Origin: Candidatus Agathobaculum merdipullorum
GTDB lineage: Bacteria > Bacillota > Clostridia > Oscillospirales > Butyricicoccaceae
Assembly: GCA_019115185.1 (NCBI GenBank)
Contig: DXDZ01000013.1
Coordinates: 1-49,018, forward strand
Length of the DNA stretch: 49,018 nt
Direction of reading: 5' to 3'
This document shows, piece after piece, positions 26,030-35,035 of the stretch (the first letter of the stretch is position 1; every line of letters begins with the position of its first letter). The translations under genes and the position numbers were made by a program. Below the pieces are notes generated by a model that ran no database searches, was not told the origin of the DNA, and saw only the letters and a program-made list of their open reading frames with translations.

Positions 26030-26641
26030 TTACCAGATCGACAGGCCGGAGAAGCCAATGAAGGACATCGCGAGCAGCGCCGCGGAAACCAGCGCAATCG
26101 GGAAACCTTCAAAGCACTTGGGGCACTTGGCCGTTGCGTCCAAACGCTCACGGATGGAAGCGAACAGAACGATTGCCAGCGTGTAGCCCAGACCGGCGCC
26201 CACGCCATATACCATCGAACCAATGAACGAATAGCCGTTGTCGATATTGCTGATGGCCGCGCCAAGCACCGCGCAGTTGGTGGTGATCAGGGGCAGGAAG
26301 ATACCGAGCGCAGAGTACAGCGCCGGCATCGACTTCTTCATGAACATCTCAACGAACTGTACGAGCGTTGCGATAACCAGGATGAACGCGATGGTCTGCA
26401 TGTAGTCCAGACCGAGCGGATCGAGAATGAAGTACCAAACCGCCCACGAAACCGCGCTCGCCAGCGCCATAACGAATACAACCGCCATGCCCATGCCGAT
26501 GGCCGTATCGGTTTTCTTGGAAACACCGAAGAACGAGCAGCAGCCGAGGAACTGAACAAGGATGTAGTTGTTGACCAGAATGGATGCCACCGCAAGCGAC
26601 AGCACTTCGGTCAAGCTCATTGCATCAGGAAAGTTAAACAT
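26030..26641 (-). CDS. rnfA: Rnf complex subunit A
   Basis: This 203-residue membrane protein has six hydrophobic segments, of the RnfA/NqrE family. It has the conserved NYILVQFLGCCSFFGVSKK with cysteine in TM1 and MYSALGIFLPLITTNCAVLG in the middle, whose Cys pairs with that of RnfE to hold the membrane [2Fe-2S] cluster. It forms the transmembrane core with RnfD and RnfE. It starts one base before the end of rnfE (stop/start adjacent) and is followed by rnfB after 20 bases. Confidence 0.95.
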   Translation of the reverse strand: MFNFPDAMSLTEVLSLAVASILVNNYILVQFLGCCSFFGVSKKTDTAIGMGMAVVFVMALASAVSWAVWYFILDPLGLDYMQTIAFILVIATLVQFVEMFMKKSMPALYSALGIFLPLITTNCAVLGAAISNIDNGYSFIGSMVYGVGAGLGYTLAIVLFASIRERLDATAKCPKCFEGFPIALVSAALLAMSFIGFSGLSIW

Positions 26642-27292
26642 TTACTTGTCCTCCTTTCCGGACATGATCTTCTGGATCGCCGCGAAGATGAAGCCCATCA
26701 TCAGGAAGCCGCCGGCCGGCAGGATCATCATAACCGCCGGGTTAGCGCTCAGGCCGGGGATGGCAAAGCCTTCCGCCGGGATGACACCCGACAGGAACGG
26801 CAGCAGGGTGGACAGACCGGACAGAACCGTGCCTGCGCCCAGCAGCTCACGGAAGAAGCCCATGAGAACCAGCGCAAAGGTGAAGCCCAGACCCATGCAA
26901 ACGCCGTCCAGCGCGGAGGGCAGCACCTTGTTCTTGGATGCAAACGCCTCTGCACGGCCGAGAATGATACAGTTAACAACGATCAGCGGCAGGAACAGAC
27001 CGAGCGAAGCCGCAAGGCTGGGCACGAACGCCTGCAAAGACAGATCAATCAAGGTAACGAAGGTTGCGATGATGGTGATGAAGCACGCAATACGCACCTT
27101 ATCCGGAATAAACTTACGCAGTGCGGAGATAACGACGTTGGAAGCGATCAGAACGATCGTCGCAGCCACGCCCATGCCGATGGCATTGGAGAGGGACGTG
27201 GAGGTAGCCAGCGTCGGGCACAGACCGATGGTCTGCATGAAAATCGGGTTGTCGAGGATGACGCCCGCTTTCAACTGTTCAGAAAATTTCAT
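26642..27292 (-). CDS. rnfE: Rnf complex subunit E
   Basis: This 216-residue integral membrane subunit is homologous to RnfA. It has six hydrophobic segments with the conserved IFMQTIGLCPTLATSTSLSN and FLPLIVVNCIILGRAEAF, each contributing a Cys. With RnfA it carries electrons across the membrane in the Na+ or H+-pumping complex. It is directly adjacent to rnfA and 15 bases after rnfG. Length is normal. Confidence 0.95.
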   Translation of the reverse strand: MKFSEQLKAGVILDNPIFMQTIGLCPTLATSTSLSNAIGMGVAATIVLIASNVVISALRKFIPDKVRIACFITIIATFVTLIDLSLQAFVPSLAASLGLFLPLIVVNCIILGRAEAFASKNKVLPSALDGVCMGLGFTFALVLMGFFRELLGAGTVLSGLSTLLPFLSGVIPAEGFAIPGLSANPAVMMILPAGGFLMMGFIFAAIQKIMSGKEDK

Positions 27293-27307
27293 TTGGCCCT
27301 TCCTCCT

Positions 27308-27892
27308 TTAACCCAGACTTGCGACACAGTTTGCCGCAGTGTTGACACCGAGGGTGACCGCACGGGAGGTAATGGTCGCGCCGGTGATGGCGTTGATCGT
27401 GCCGCCGTCCTTGGTAACGGCCAGGCTGCCGTCCGCCGGCTGGCCGGCAAACTGCGCGATCCAGTTCTTATCGCTCTGCGACTTGGCGCCGAGGCCCGGG
27501 GTCTCGGACGCTTCGGTCACCTTGATGCCGGCAACCGTGCCGTCAGCATTGATGCCGACGATCATCTTCAGCGCGCCGCTGAAGCCCTTGGGGTTGACTT
27601 CCACGCAGTAGCCCGCTTCCGCGCCGTCGAGCGTCGCCTGATACACACCGGAAACCACCGGCTGGTTCTTGTCGGCCGGGGTCGCAAAGTCCGCCGGAAC
27701 CTCAACATCGGTAAACTCCGCGTTCGGGATGATTTCGCTCATCGCCGCGTTGCGTGTTTCAATGCCGTTCTGCTCAATCTTGTCCTTTGTCACACCGTTG
27801 ACAACGCCCAGAAGCAGCGCGCAGACAAAGGTGATCAGGCCCAGTACGACGACCAGCATCAGAATGCCGCCGCCCTTTTTGCTGCTATCCAT
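27308..27892 (-). CDS. rnfG: Rnf complex subunit G (flavoprotein)
   Basis: The 194-residue protein has one N-terminal membrane helix (ILMLVVVLGLITFVCALLLG) and an FMN-binding domain exposed outside the cell. The flavinylation motif is INAITGATITSRAV near residue 170, where FMN is attached to Thr by an ApbE transferase, which is not encoded in this window. GFSGALKMIVGINADGTVAG matches the family. It sits between rnfD (3-base gap) and rnfE. Confidence 0.95.
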   Translation of the reverse strand: MDSSKKGGGILMLVVVLGLITFVCALLLGVVNGVTKDKIEQNGIETRNAAMSEIIPNAEFTDVEVPADFATPADKNQPVVSGVYQATLDGAEAGYCVEVNPKGFSGALKMIVGINADGTVAGIKVTEASETPGLGAKSQSDKNWIAQFAGQPADGSLAVTKDGGTINAITGATITSRAVTLGVNTAANCVASLG

Positions 27893-27895
27893 AAC

Positions 27896-28897
27896 TTACT
27901 GTGCCTCCTTCTTCTTATCCAGCGCGTAGCCGAACTTGCGGGGATGGGTGGCCTTGTCGATCGCCCAAACCAGCGTGTTCATAATGAGGATGGAATACGA
28001 AACACCTTCCGGCAGGCCGCCAAAGTAGCGGATGAACACGGTCAGCAGACCACAGCCGATGCCGAAGATGATCTGGCCCTTGGGGGTGACCGGGCTGGTG
28101 ACGTAGTCGGTCGCCATGAAGATCGCGCCGAGCATCAAACCGCCGGACAGCACCTGAGACAGCATCCACTGCACGCGGGATACGTCGCCCATCGGGAACA
28201 GGAAGGTAAGGACGGCAACCGTCAGGATGTAAGCGGCCGGGATGTTGATGGTGATTACCTTGCGCCACAGCAGGTAAACACCGCCGGCGATCAGCGCAAG
28301 CGCCGAGGTCTCACAGATAACGCCGCCGGTCTGGCCGAGGAACAGCTCAAGCAGGCTCGCCTCCGGCAGTGCGCCAGCCTTGAGAGAAGCAAGCGGCGTT
28401 GCCGTGGAGATCGCGTCGGTCACGTTGACCGTGCCGATGAGCGGCAGGGACGCATGCGGCTGGGTCCAGGTGGTCATCAGGCCCACCCAGGATGCCATCA
28501 TGAATGCACGCGCGCCGAGCGCCGGGTTCATGAAGTTCTTGCCCAGACCGCCGAACAGCATCTTAACGATGATGATGCCGAACAGCGCGCCGAACACCAG
28601 CATCCACCACGGAGCCGAAACCGGCACGTTGAACGCAATCAGCATGCCCGTCACGAAGCAGGACAGGTCGCCGATGGTGTTCGGATGGCCAATGATTTTG
28701 TTATAGATGGTCTCAAACACAGCGCAGGCAACCATGGTGATCACGGTCAGCACCAGCGCGCGCGGGCCAAAGGTGTATACCGCAACACACAGCGCGGGAA
28801 GCAGTGCCACAAGCACATCCAGCATCAGGCTGCGGGTATCGTCATCCGCCTTGATATGGGGTGAGGAGGTGACGACGACTTTACTCAGATCATACAT
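27896..28897 (-). CDS. rnfD: Rnf complex subunit D
   Basis: The 333-residue protein is the multi-pass membrane subunit of Rnf. After a short cytoplasmic start (VVVTSSPHIKADDDTRSLM) it has about nine hydrophobic segments. The covalent FMN site is in the ISTATPLASLK stretch near residue 165 (Thr). RGALVLTVITMVACAVFETI-like and FGGLGKNFMNPALGARAF sequences are typical of RnfD/NqrB. It is likely part of the ion path. It follows rnfC by 15 bases. Confidence 0.95.
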   Translation of the reverse strand: MYDLSKVVVTSSPHIKADDDTRSLMLDVLVALLPALCVAVYTFGPRALVLTVITMVACAVFETIYNKIIGHPNTIGDLSCFVTGMLIAFNVPVSAPWWMLVFGALFGIIIVKMLFGGLGKNFMNPALGARAFMMASWVGLMTTWTQPHASLPLIGTVNVTDAISTATPLASLKAGALPEASLLELFLGQTGGVICETSALALIAGGVYLLWRKVITINIPAAYILTVAVLTFLFPMGDVSRVQWMLSQVLSGGLMLGAIFMATDYVTSPVTPKGQIIFGIGCGLLTVFIRYFGGLPEGVSYSILIMNTLVWAIDKATHPRKFGYALDKKKEAQ

Positions 28898-28912
28898 TTT
28901 CGTTTCCCCTCC

Positions 28913-30289
28913 TTACTTCTTCTCGGCCTCAGCCTTTGCCTTTTCGGCATCTGCCTTAGCCTTTTCCGCCGCACGCTTGGCCTGAATCTTGCCCTTGGTC
29001 AGGCGGAACTGCGCAACCAGCGGGATGCGGGCCGGGCAGACATATGCGCACGAACCGCATTCGATGCAGTCCATCACGCCGCACTCGAGCGCGTTGTCCA
29101 GATCGTCCTTCTTGCCGTACAGGTTCATGTAGTTCGGCAGCAGGTGCATCGGACAAGCGTTGATGCACTTGCCACAGCGGATGCACTGCGGGTCGGCTAC
29201 GCGCTTATCCTCGTCGCCGCAGAAGGCAAGGAACGCATTGGTGCCCTTGAAGATCGGGATTTCAAGCGAGAACTGCGCAACACCCATCATCGGGCCGCCC
29301 ATCAGCAGCTTGTTGGGGGCTTCCTTGAAGCCGCCGCAAGCGTCGATCAGCTTTTCGACCTGCGTGCCGATGCGCACTTCGAGGTTTTTCGGCTCGGCGA
29401 TGGCGGAGCCGGACACCGTTACGATACGGCGGATGACCGGCATACCAGTGGTAAAGCGGCGGTAAACCGCACCGGCGGTATCCACATTGAACACGGCGCA
29501 GCCTGCGTCCGCCGGCAGCTTGCCGGAGGGAACCTCACGGCCGGTGCAGGCGTTAATCAGCTGCTTCTCCGCACCCTGCGGGTACTTACACTTGAGAGGA
29601 TAGAGCTTCAGGCGCGGATCGTCCGCGATCAGCTTCTCAATGCCCGGGAAGGCATCGGACTTGTTCTCCTCGACCGCGATGATCGCGTTCTGCACGCCCA
29701 TGATGTCGGCCAGCATTTTCAGGCCGCCGATCACTTCTTCCGGACGCTCCAGCAGCAAACGGTGGTCGCTCGTTATGTACGGTTCGCATTCCGCCGCATT
29801 GATGATGACCGTGTCGCACTTGCCGATACCGGACTGGATCTTGACATGGGTCGGGAAGGTCGCGCCGCCGTGACCGACGATACCGGCCGAGCGGATGCAC
29901 TCGATGCGCTCCTCATTGCTCATGGAAGCAAAATCATACGGATGCACGGACTCATGCAGGCGGTCCTCGCCGTCGTTTTCGATCACAATGGACAGCACCT
30001 TGCTGCCATTGGGATGCAGACGCGGCTCCACTGCCGTGACCTTACCGGACACGGTTGCATGGACAGGAGCGCTGACAAAGCCGCCGGCTTCCGCGATGGG
30101 CTGTCCCAGATCCACGGTATCACCGACCGAAACGATCGGCTTGGCCGGGGCGCCGATATGCATGGAAACCGGCAGAATGACCTGATCAGGCAATGCCAGT
30201 TTCTCGATCGGCTTGGTGTTTGTCGCGGCCTTGTAACCCGGATCTGCATGAGTGCCGGGGTGAATGCCGCCACGGAACGAATACACCAT
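28913..30289 (-). CDS. rnfC: Rnf complex subunit C
   Basis: The 458-residue peripheral subunit binds NADH, FMN and Fe-S clusters. Landmarks are the start FRGGIHPGTHADPGY, the glycine-rich nucleotide site AGIVGHGGATFPTHVK near residue 130, and two cluster motifs CIRCGKCINACPM and CIECGSCAYVCPA. It reduces NAD+. The start ATG at 30289 follows AGAGAGG; a GTG 9 bases earlier is in frame but too close to it. The C-terminal ~25 residues are a Lys/Ala/Glu repeat, like that of RnfB. First gene of rnfCDGEAB-mrnC. Confidence 0.95.
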   Translation of the reverse strand: MVYSFRGGIHPGTHADPGYKAATNTKPIEKLALPDQVILPVSMHIGAPAKPIVSVGDTVDLGQPIAEAGGFVSAPVHATVSGKVTAVEPRLHPNGSKVLSIVIENDGEDRLHESVHPYDFASMSNEERIECIRSAGIVGHGGATFPTHVKIQSGIGKCDTVIINAAECEPYITSDHRLLLERPEEVIGGLKMLADIMGVQNAIIAVEENKSDAFPGIEKLIADDPRLKLYPLKCKYPQGAEKQLINACTGREVPSGKLPADAGCAVFNVDTAGAVYRRFTTGMPVIRRIVTVSGSAIAEPKNLEVRIGTQVEKLIDACGGFKEAPNKLLMGGPMMGVAQFSLEIPIFKGTNAFLAFCGDEDKRVADPQCIRCGKCINACPMHLLPNYMNLYGKKDDLDNALECGVMDCIECGSCAYVCPARIPLVAQFRLTKGKIQAKRAAEKAKADAEKAKAEAEKK

Positions 30290-30400
30290 GTTTTTCACCT
30301 CTCTATTTTTTTGCGCAAGAAGAGCCTGCGCCGAGGGGGCGCAGCTCCATCTTCATAAAGGAATGGTAAGGCCGTGCCTTGGCGCAGCCTTACAAAATAG

Positions 30401-30430
30401 ATTATACTGTTTCTTGCACCAAATAAGCAA
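30401..30430 (-). promoter_or_regulatory. Promoter of the rnf operon and leader
   Basis: On the minus strand TTGCTT (30425-30430) and TATAAT (30401-30406) are 18 bases apart. The ~110-base leader to rnfC can form a GC-rich stem, GAGCTGCGCC with GGCGCAGGCTC (about 30325-30350). No known riboswitch was recognised. Confidence 0.55.
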
Positions 30431-30561
30431 GTGCAAAACACAAAAAATTTGACCAAAAAACAAAAAATCTTTGTGCGCCTTGATAATCTGCTGGTGTTTT
30501 CCCTACCTCTTTTGTGAACAAACTGTAATTTTACAGTTTTTCCATCTATCCCCACGCATGT

Positions 30562-30593
30562 AAAAAGCCGGCGCGTTTTCGCGCCGGCTTTTT
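30562..30593 (-). terminator. Terminator of the hydrogenase-sensor gene
   Basis: A 9-bp stem GCCGGCGCG-TTTT-CGCGCCGGC is flanked by A5 and T5. It lies about 60 bases past the stop of the minus-strand gene and insulates it from the rnf promoter. Confidence 0.85.
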
Positions 30594-30653
30594 GGCCTGA
30601 TTGCGTGTTTGGGCGATGGGAAATCCCATCCCACTTTCCATTTTATCCCTGCG

Positions 30654-32585
30654 TTATTCCATCTGACTGAGCTTCTGGAAATGCGCGTGCAGTTGGGTGG
30701 TGGCCTCGTTGATCTGCTGCGCTGCCGCAGCGATTTCTTCGTTGCTCGCTGCCAGATTCCGCAAACGATCATTGACATCGAGTGCGATCTTGCGAAGCTG
30801 CTCGACATCTTCTGTGATGAGTTTGAGCACGGTGCTGATCTGCGCCTTGTTGCGATTGCTTTCGCGTGCCGTCGCCTGCGTGGACTGGCTGAGCGAACGC
30901 ACCTCATTGGCAACGACCGCAAATCCCTTACCGGCCGCGCCCGCGCGCGCCGCCTCAACCGAAGCGTTCAGCGCAAGCAAATGGGTATTGCTGGCGACCC
31001 GCTCGATGCCATTGTTGTTCTTCTCCAGCGCATGCAGCAGACCGTTGATTTGATCGACCACGTCGGTCATTTTGGTCGTGCATTCGACCACCTGCTGCAT
31101 GGATTCATTGATGCCGACGCTTTCGTCTGCCGTGTTGGCGTTCTGCTCGGCCATGCTGGCAATCGAACCGGTCAGCATATCGAACTGTCCGTTGGCATCC
31201 TGCACCATCTCGCGGATCAGGCGGTTCTTTTCGCGGATGTCCTCGGAAATGCGCTCCATTTTTTCTTTATCCGTCTCGACCATATGCTTGATATAGTGCA
31301 CGCAGCCCTGCGGAATATTGCAGCCGTTGAAAATCGCCTGTGCCATTTCCCGGCAGGTCGAGTAGCCGCAGGCGCCGCAGTTGATCGATTGATCCTCTTT
31401 TGTCCGCTTCTCCATTTTGCGGAAAATCTGCTGCACCTGCTCTTCCTGCGGGACAAGCACCTTGTGTTCCTGCGACCGGTCGGTGTACTGCCGCAGGAAA
31501 TCCTCCAGCTTGAGCTTGGAAAACGCCCGGTTGAGCATACGCAAACGCGCGCCGCAGCTTTTTCTGCTGTTCCAAAACCCTTTGCCTTTCGCCTGATGTT
31601 CGGCTTTCTGCTGACTGATCGCATACAGCATGGCGTCGTCTCCACGCTTGGATTCTTCAATTGCCGGGCCGTCGATGCAGCCATTCTCGCAGTTGAGCAC
31701 ATCAACCAGAAGCGGCAAGTTCCGGCCGCCGGTTACGCGCTTGGCGTACTTGTGCAGCGTTTCGTAAACCTTTTTCTCGCCCTCGCTCTGCTGGATAAAA
31801 ACCTGCTCGCCGCAGAACCAGCGGACGTTCTCTTTCAACCCGCCGGGCATGGGATAAATGGTGCCCAAACCAGACACCAGCTCCTCTTTGACCGGCGTTT
31901 TGCCGATGCCGTGCCGGTTGAAGTAACGCATCAGATGGTCGAACGTCACATTATATTGTACAAAGCCATGCGTGTTGGGGTCGGTGATTTCCTCTTTCTT
32001 GGCAATGCAGGGCGACAGGAAAGCGAATTTGTCGTTGATCCCCATGTATTTGCGGGCATAGATCGCCGCACAGAGCAGCGGGCTGTGTACCGGCATCAGC
32101 TTGGGAAGCAGCTCCGGTATAAAGTTCTCGATATAGCGCACCACTGCCGGGCAGGGCTGCGAAATGCCGCCTTGAAACTGGTTCTTCTGGATGTACTGGA
32201 TATAGGCCCAAGTCGTAATATCCGCGCCGAACGCCACGCTGATGACATGATTGGCGCCCATCTGCTGCAAGGTGCCCAGAATATAGCGATAATTCTGCGG
32301 ATAGTTGGCAACCAGCGCCGGTGCATACAGAATGGAAATCTTCTCTCCGCGGCGCAAATCCGCAAAAAAGCGCTCGGTGTCGTCATCAAACTCGCGCGCA
32401 TGATGCTCGCACACATCCAGACACGCGCCGCAGGCGATGCATTTGTCAGGATCGACATGAACAAATTGCTTGTCGCCGTTTTCCACCACGGAATTGGCAG
32501 TCAAAACCGGGCAGGCGGCAATACAGCGGTTGCAGCCGATACAGTTGTCATTGGTGTAGACCAGTCCGTTGGTACTCATATTCAT
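30654..32585 (-). CDS. Sensory [FeFe]-hydrogenase-like protein fused to a chemoreceptor signalling domain
   Basis: The 643-residue protein fuses redox and signalling modules. Residues about 10-70 carry two [4Fe-4S] motifs (CIGCNRCIAACP, CIACGACLDVCE). Residues about 80-360 form a [FeFe]-hydrogenase-like domain with counterparts of the H-cluster motifs SQPCPAVV, LSPCIAKKEE and LNCENGCIDGP. A four-Cys Fes-type domain follows (CGACGYSTCREMAQ, near 410). The C-terminal ~190 residues form an MCP coiled-coil with NTHLLALNASVEAARAGAAG. There is no membrane segment. This matches the sensory HydS-like group, thought to sense H2 or redox state. Two in-frame ATGs (32585, 32579) are possible starts. Confidence 0.88.
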   Translation of the reverse strand: MNMSTNGLVYTNDNCIGCNRCIAACPVLTANSVVENGDKQFVHVDPDKCIACGACLDVCEHHAREFDDDTERFFADLRRGEKISILYAPALVANYPQNYRYILGTLQQMGANHVISVAFGADITTWAYIQYIQKNQFQGGISQPCPAVVRYIENFIPELLPKLMPVHSPLLCAAIYARKYMGINDKFAFLSPCIAKKEEITDPNTHGFVQYNVTFDHLMRYFNRHGIGKTPVKEELVSGLGTIYPMPGGLKENVRWFCGEQVFIQQSEGEKKVYETLHKYAKRVTGGRNLPLLVDVLNCENGCIDGPAIEESKRGDDAMLYAISQQKAEHQAKGKGFWNSRKSCGARLRMLNRAFSKLKLEDFLRQYTDRSQEHKVLVPQEEQVQQIFRKMEKRTKEDQSINCGACGYSTCREMAQAIFNGCNIPQGCVHYIKHMVETDKEKMERISEDIREKNRLIREMVQDANGQFDMLTGSIASMAEQNANTADESVGINESMQQVVECTTKMTDVVDQINGLLHALEKNNNGIERVASNTHLLALNASVEAARAGAAGKGFAVVANEVRSLSQSTQATARESNRNKAQISTVLKLITEDVEQLRKIALDVNDRLRNLAASNEEIAAAAQQINEATTQLHAHFQKLSQME

Positions 32586-32655
32586 GGTTTTCCTGCTTTC
32601 TGCTGCTATCAGTTTTATACAGAGCACGCAATTTTTGGATTTTTTTCCTGGAAAT

Positions 32656-32684
32656 ATTATACGACAAATTGTGCATTTTGTAAA
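32656..32684 (-). promoter_or_regulatory. Promoter of the hydrogenase-sensor gene
   Basis: On the minus strand TTTACA (32679-32684) and TATAAT (32656-32661) are separated by 17 bases. The 306-base gap 32586-32891 holds this promoter and, at its right end, the AAAGGAGG site of the tyrosine recombinase. Nothing else was seen there. Confidence 0.65.
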
Positions 32685-32891
32685 GAAGCGCCCCTTTGTT
32701 TTCCGGTATTTTTGTTTGATATTCCGCCGTTTTGACCGGAACTTTTTTCATTTTTCCCTAAAAGCAGCGGTCGAAAGGTCCGATCATCTGTGGCACCGAA
32801 ACGCCGCGGCTCTCGGACCCCCAAAATACTTCTTTCTTGTTTTTCTTGGGAATCTGCGCTATATTTACAGCAAAATTCCAAAAGGAGGACC

Positions 32892-33722
32892 ATGAAAATG
32901 ACTTTGGTACAAGCAGACCGCTTCCATCTGGACTATGTACGAAAATTACAGGAAGAACACAAGGCCCCGCGGACGATTGCAAAATATTCCCGCGACATTG
33001 GTCGGTTTTTGGCATTCGCCCGCGCGTGTAAAACCATCCAAAGAGAAACCGTGCTGCAATATGCCGCGTATTTGAAAACCAAATATTGTATCACGACCTG
33101 TAATTCTTATTTGATCTCCATCCACGCCTTTTTTCGCTATGCCGAACGAAAGGATTTGATCGTACCGCTGTATCGCATACAGCGGCGCAACTTTTTGGAA
33201 AAGGAGCTCAATCCAGCGGACTATCACAAAATGCTGGATGCCTTGCAGCTTGCAGGGAAAACAGAAACCAGACTGTTGCTGCGCACATTGGGCTGCACCG
33301 GCATCCGCGTGGGCGAGCTTTCTTTTGTCACCAAGCAGGCCGCCGAACGCGGCTGGCTCGAAATTGATCTGAAAGGGAAAGTCCGGCGCGCATTTATCCC
33401 GAAAGAATTATGTCAGGAATTGATCGCGTTCAGTGGTGGACGGGACGATGTGATTTTCCGAAACAAAAGCCGTTCCAAACCGGTCAGCAGCTCTGTCGTA
33501 TGGCGGCGGCTGAAAGCAGCGGCGCGTCTGGCCGGAGTGGAGGAACGGCGGGTTTACCCGCATAATCTGCGGCATATGTTCGCCCGCACCTATATGGAGA
33601 CTTATGGAAACATTGCCGAGCTTGCCGATCTGTTGGGGCACAGCTCGATCGAAACCACACGAATCTACACCCGCAGCTCAAGTGATGCGCTGCTGCGCAA
33701 AGTGTCCAAGCTGGCGCTGTAA
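32892..33722 (+). CDS. Tyrosine recombinase (XerC/D-like)
   Basis: The 276-residue phage-integrase-family recombinase has a SAM-like N-terminal DNA-binding domain (about 5-90) and a catalytic domain with Arg in GCTGIRVGEL, the box-2 motif HNLRHMFA, GHSSIETTRIY and Tyr in RIYTRS. It starts at ATG 32892 after AAAGGAGG. It is the first gene of a five-gene run in the same direction that leads to the DUF2589-like and holin-like genes. No att sites or inverted repeats around the run were found, so whether it moves this operon, inverts DNA, or is simply domesticated is unknown. Confidence 0.92.
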   Translation: MKMTLVQADRFHLDYVRKLQEEHKAPRTIAKYSRDIGRFLAFARACKTIQRETVLQYAAYLKTKYCITTCNSYLISIHAFFRYAERKDLIVPLYRIQRRNFLEKELNPADYHKMLDALQLAGKTETRLLLRTLGCTGIRVGELSFVTKQAAERGWLEIDLKGKVRRAFIPKELCQELIAFSGGRDDVIFRNKSRSKPVSSSVVWRRLKAAARLAGVEERRVYPHNLRHMFARTYMETYGNIAELADLLGHSSIETTRIYTRSSSDALLRKVSKLAL

Positions 33723-33789
33723 AATGCGAGATAATACAACAATATATGGACAGAAATCCTGTTTTGGGGACATTAAAGGAGGTTTTATC

Positions 33790-34452
33790 ATGGCAAATAT
33801 CGGACAGGAACTGTCATCCATCAGCTTCGGCAGCATCATTGGCGGTGCGCTGAACGCACTGATCGAGGCGCAGAGTCAAGCGGCGTATACCACGATCGAC
33901 TTTATCAATTCCGTCGGTTTCAGCACCTCGGAAAATTCCAATCAGAAAAAGCCGACGTATGTTGTATTCCAGTACACCAAAGAAATTTCGCCTTATCTTC
34001 CGGCTACGGATACCGAACCCGCGCGGCAGGCGGTTACGCGGGATATGCTGCTCCAAGTGCCTTTGCTGACCATGCTCCCGGTGCCGTTTATCCGCATCGC
34101 GGATGCAACCATTGATTTTAATGTCAAGATCAATTCCGTGACAACCACCAGCAATCAGGAAACCAATTCCTACGGCACCAAGCTCGATGTGGACACCAGC
34201 TTCAGCTTCTGGCGGTTCAAGACCAGCGCCAAACTCAACGCAACGCTGTCCAACCAAAAGACCTCCAGCAGTGAAGAGGAGATCAAACGGGATTATTCTT
34301 TGAGCATCCACATCCGCGCGGTACAGGATCAGGTGCCGGCCGGCACCGAGCGACTGCTGGATATTTTGCAGGATGCTATTGTTTCGGTGGATGCCGACCC
34401 AACCAAGGAAGATACGAAAAAACAGTCTGCAAGCATCCCGGCAAAATCGTAA
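33790..34452 (+). CDS. DUF2589-like protein
   Basis: The 220-residue protein is of the DUF2589 type, a family without known function. The N-terminal helix (ELSSISFGSIIGGALNALIE, then AQSQAAYTTIDFINSVGF) is followed by the core LPVPFIRIADATIDFNVKI near residues 96-115. After this come beta-rich and Lys/Ser stretches and a C-terminal part that includes RDYSLSIHIRAVQDQVP. There is no signal peptide or membrane segment. The start follows TAAAGGAGG. It is 67 bases after the recombinase and 13 bases before a related gene. Confidence 0.72.
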   Translation: MANIGQELSSISFGSIIGGALNALIEAQSQAAYTTIDFINSVGFSTSENSNQKKPTYVVFQYTKEISPYLPATDTEPARQAVTRDMLLQVPLLTMLPVPFIRIADATIDFNVKINSVTTTSNQETNSYGTKLDVDTSFSFWRFKTSAKLNATLSNQKTSSSEEEIKRDYSLSIHIRAVQDQVPAGTERLLDILQDAIVSVDADPTKEDTKKQSASIPAKS

Positions 34453-34465
34453 GGAGGGCGCGTAA

Positions 34466-35035
34466 ATGACCTTGGGAGAGTTTACTGGGCTGCTGCTGAC
34501 AGACTTTCTGGAGGCGCGCCGGCAGGCGGACGCACTCGCCGCCGCGATGAGCGAGGATTATCACATCGATCCGCTGATGAACGGCATCCCGGTACCGCAC
34601 TACACGATCGAGGAGGCTGAAATCGACGTGCCGGTGCAGATCGTCGGCGTGCGCCGCACCGCTCCGGACGACATGCTGATCGAGCGCCTGCTGCTCACCC
34701 TCCAGCAATCCCTGCCAACCTATCTGTACCGCAGCATCAAAAACGCCTATTACGACAAACAGGCGCAGCTGGTACAGCAGGCTGGTGGTCAGCCGGACCC
34801 GAACACCATCGGCAAAGCCGAAACGCAGGATAGCGCGCCGCGCGTGGTGCATCTGAGTGAAATTCCGGAGCGCAAGGCCTGCTATAAGGCTTCGACGGCC
34901 TGCATCTGCACACTGATGGACACCTATATGCGCACCTATCTACCCACAAAATCTGTCCGGCTCCCATGGTCAACGATCCGGCGCTGTGGAACGCATTTCG
35001 AGAAGCAGTGTCACACAAGGAGGACGATAGCATGA
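34466..35035 (+). CDS. DUF2589-related protein, possibly frameshifted near its 3' end
   Basis: The 189-residue protein starts at ATG 34466 after AAGGAGGG. It shares the DUF2589 pattern with its neighbour: a helix with LTDFLEARRQADALAAAMSE, then NGIPVPHYTIEEAEIDVPVQI, against LPVPFIRIADATIDFNVKI. From about base 34950 the sequence becomes Arg/Cys/Thr-rich and unlike a normal protein (KSVRLPWSTIRRCGTHFE). In frame +1 the same DNA reads KICPAPMVNDPALWNAFREA, which looks more natural and runs into the next gene. A one-base shift near 34950 is therefore likely, either real or a sequence error. Confidence 0.62.
   Translation: MTLGEFTGLLLTDFLEARRQADALAAAMSEDYHIDPLMNGIPVPHYTIEEAEIDVPVQIVGVRRTAPDDMLIERLLLTLQQSLPTYLYRSIKNAYYDKQAQLVQQAGGQPDPNTIGKAETQDSAPRVVHLSEIPERKACYKASTACICTLMDTYMRTYLPTKSVRLPWSTIRRCGTHFEKQCHTRRTIA

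Noticed and set aside
30609..32735. A plus-strand open frame of 708 codons opposite the hydrogenase-sensor gene
   Set aside because: Antisense shadow; the minus-strand product has clear Fe-S and MCP motifs.
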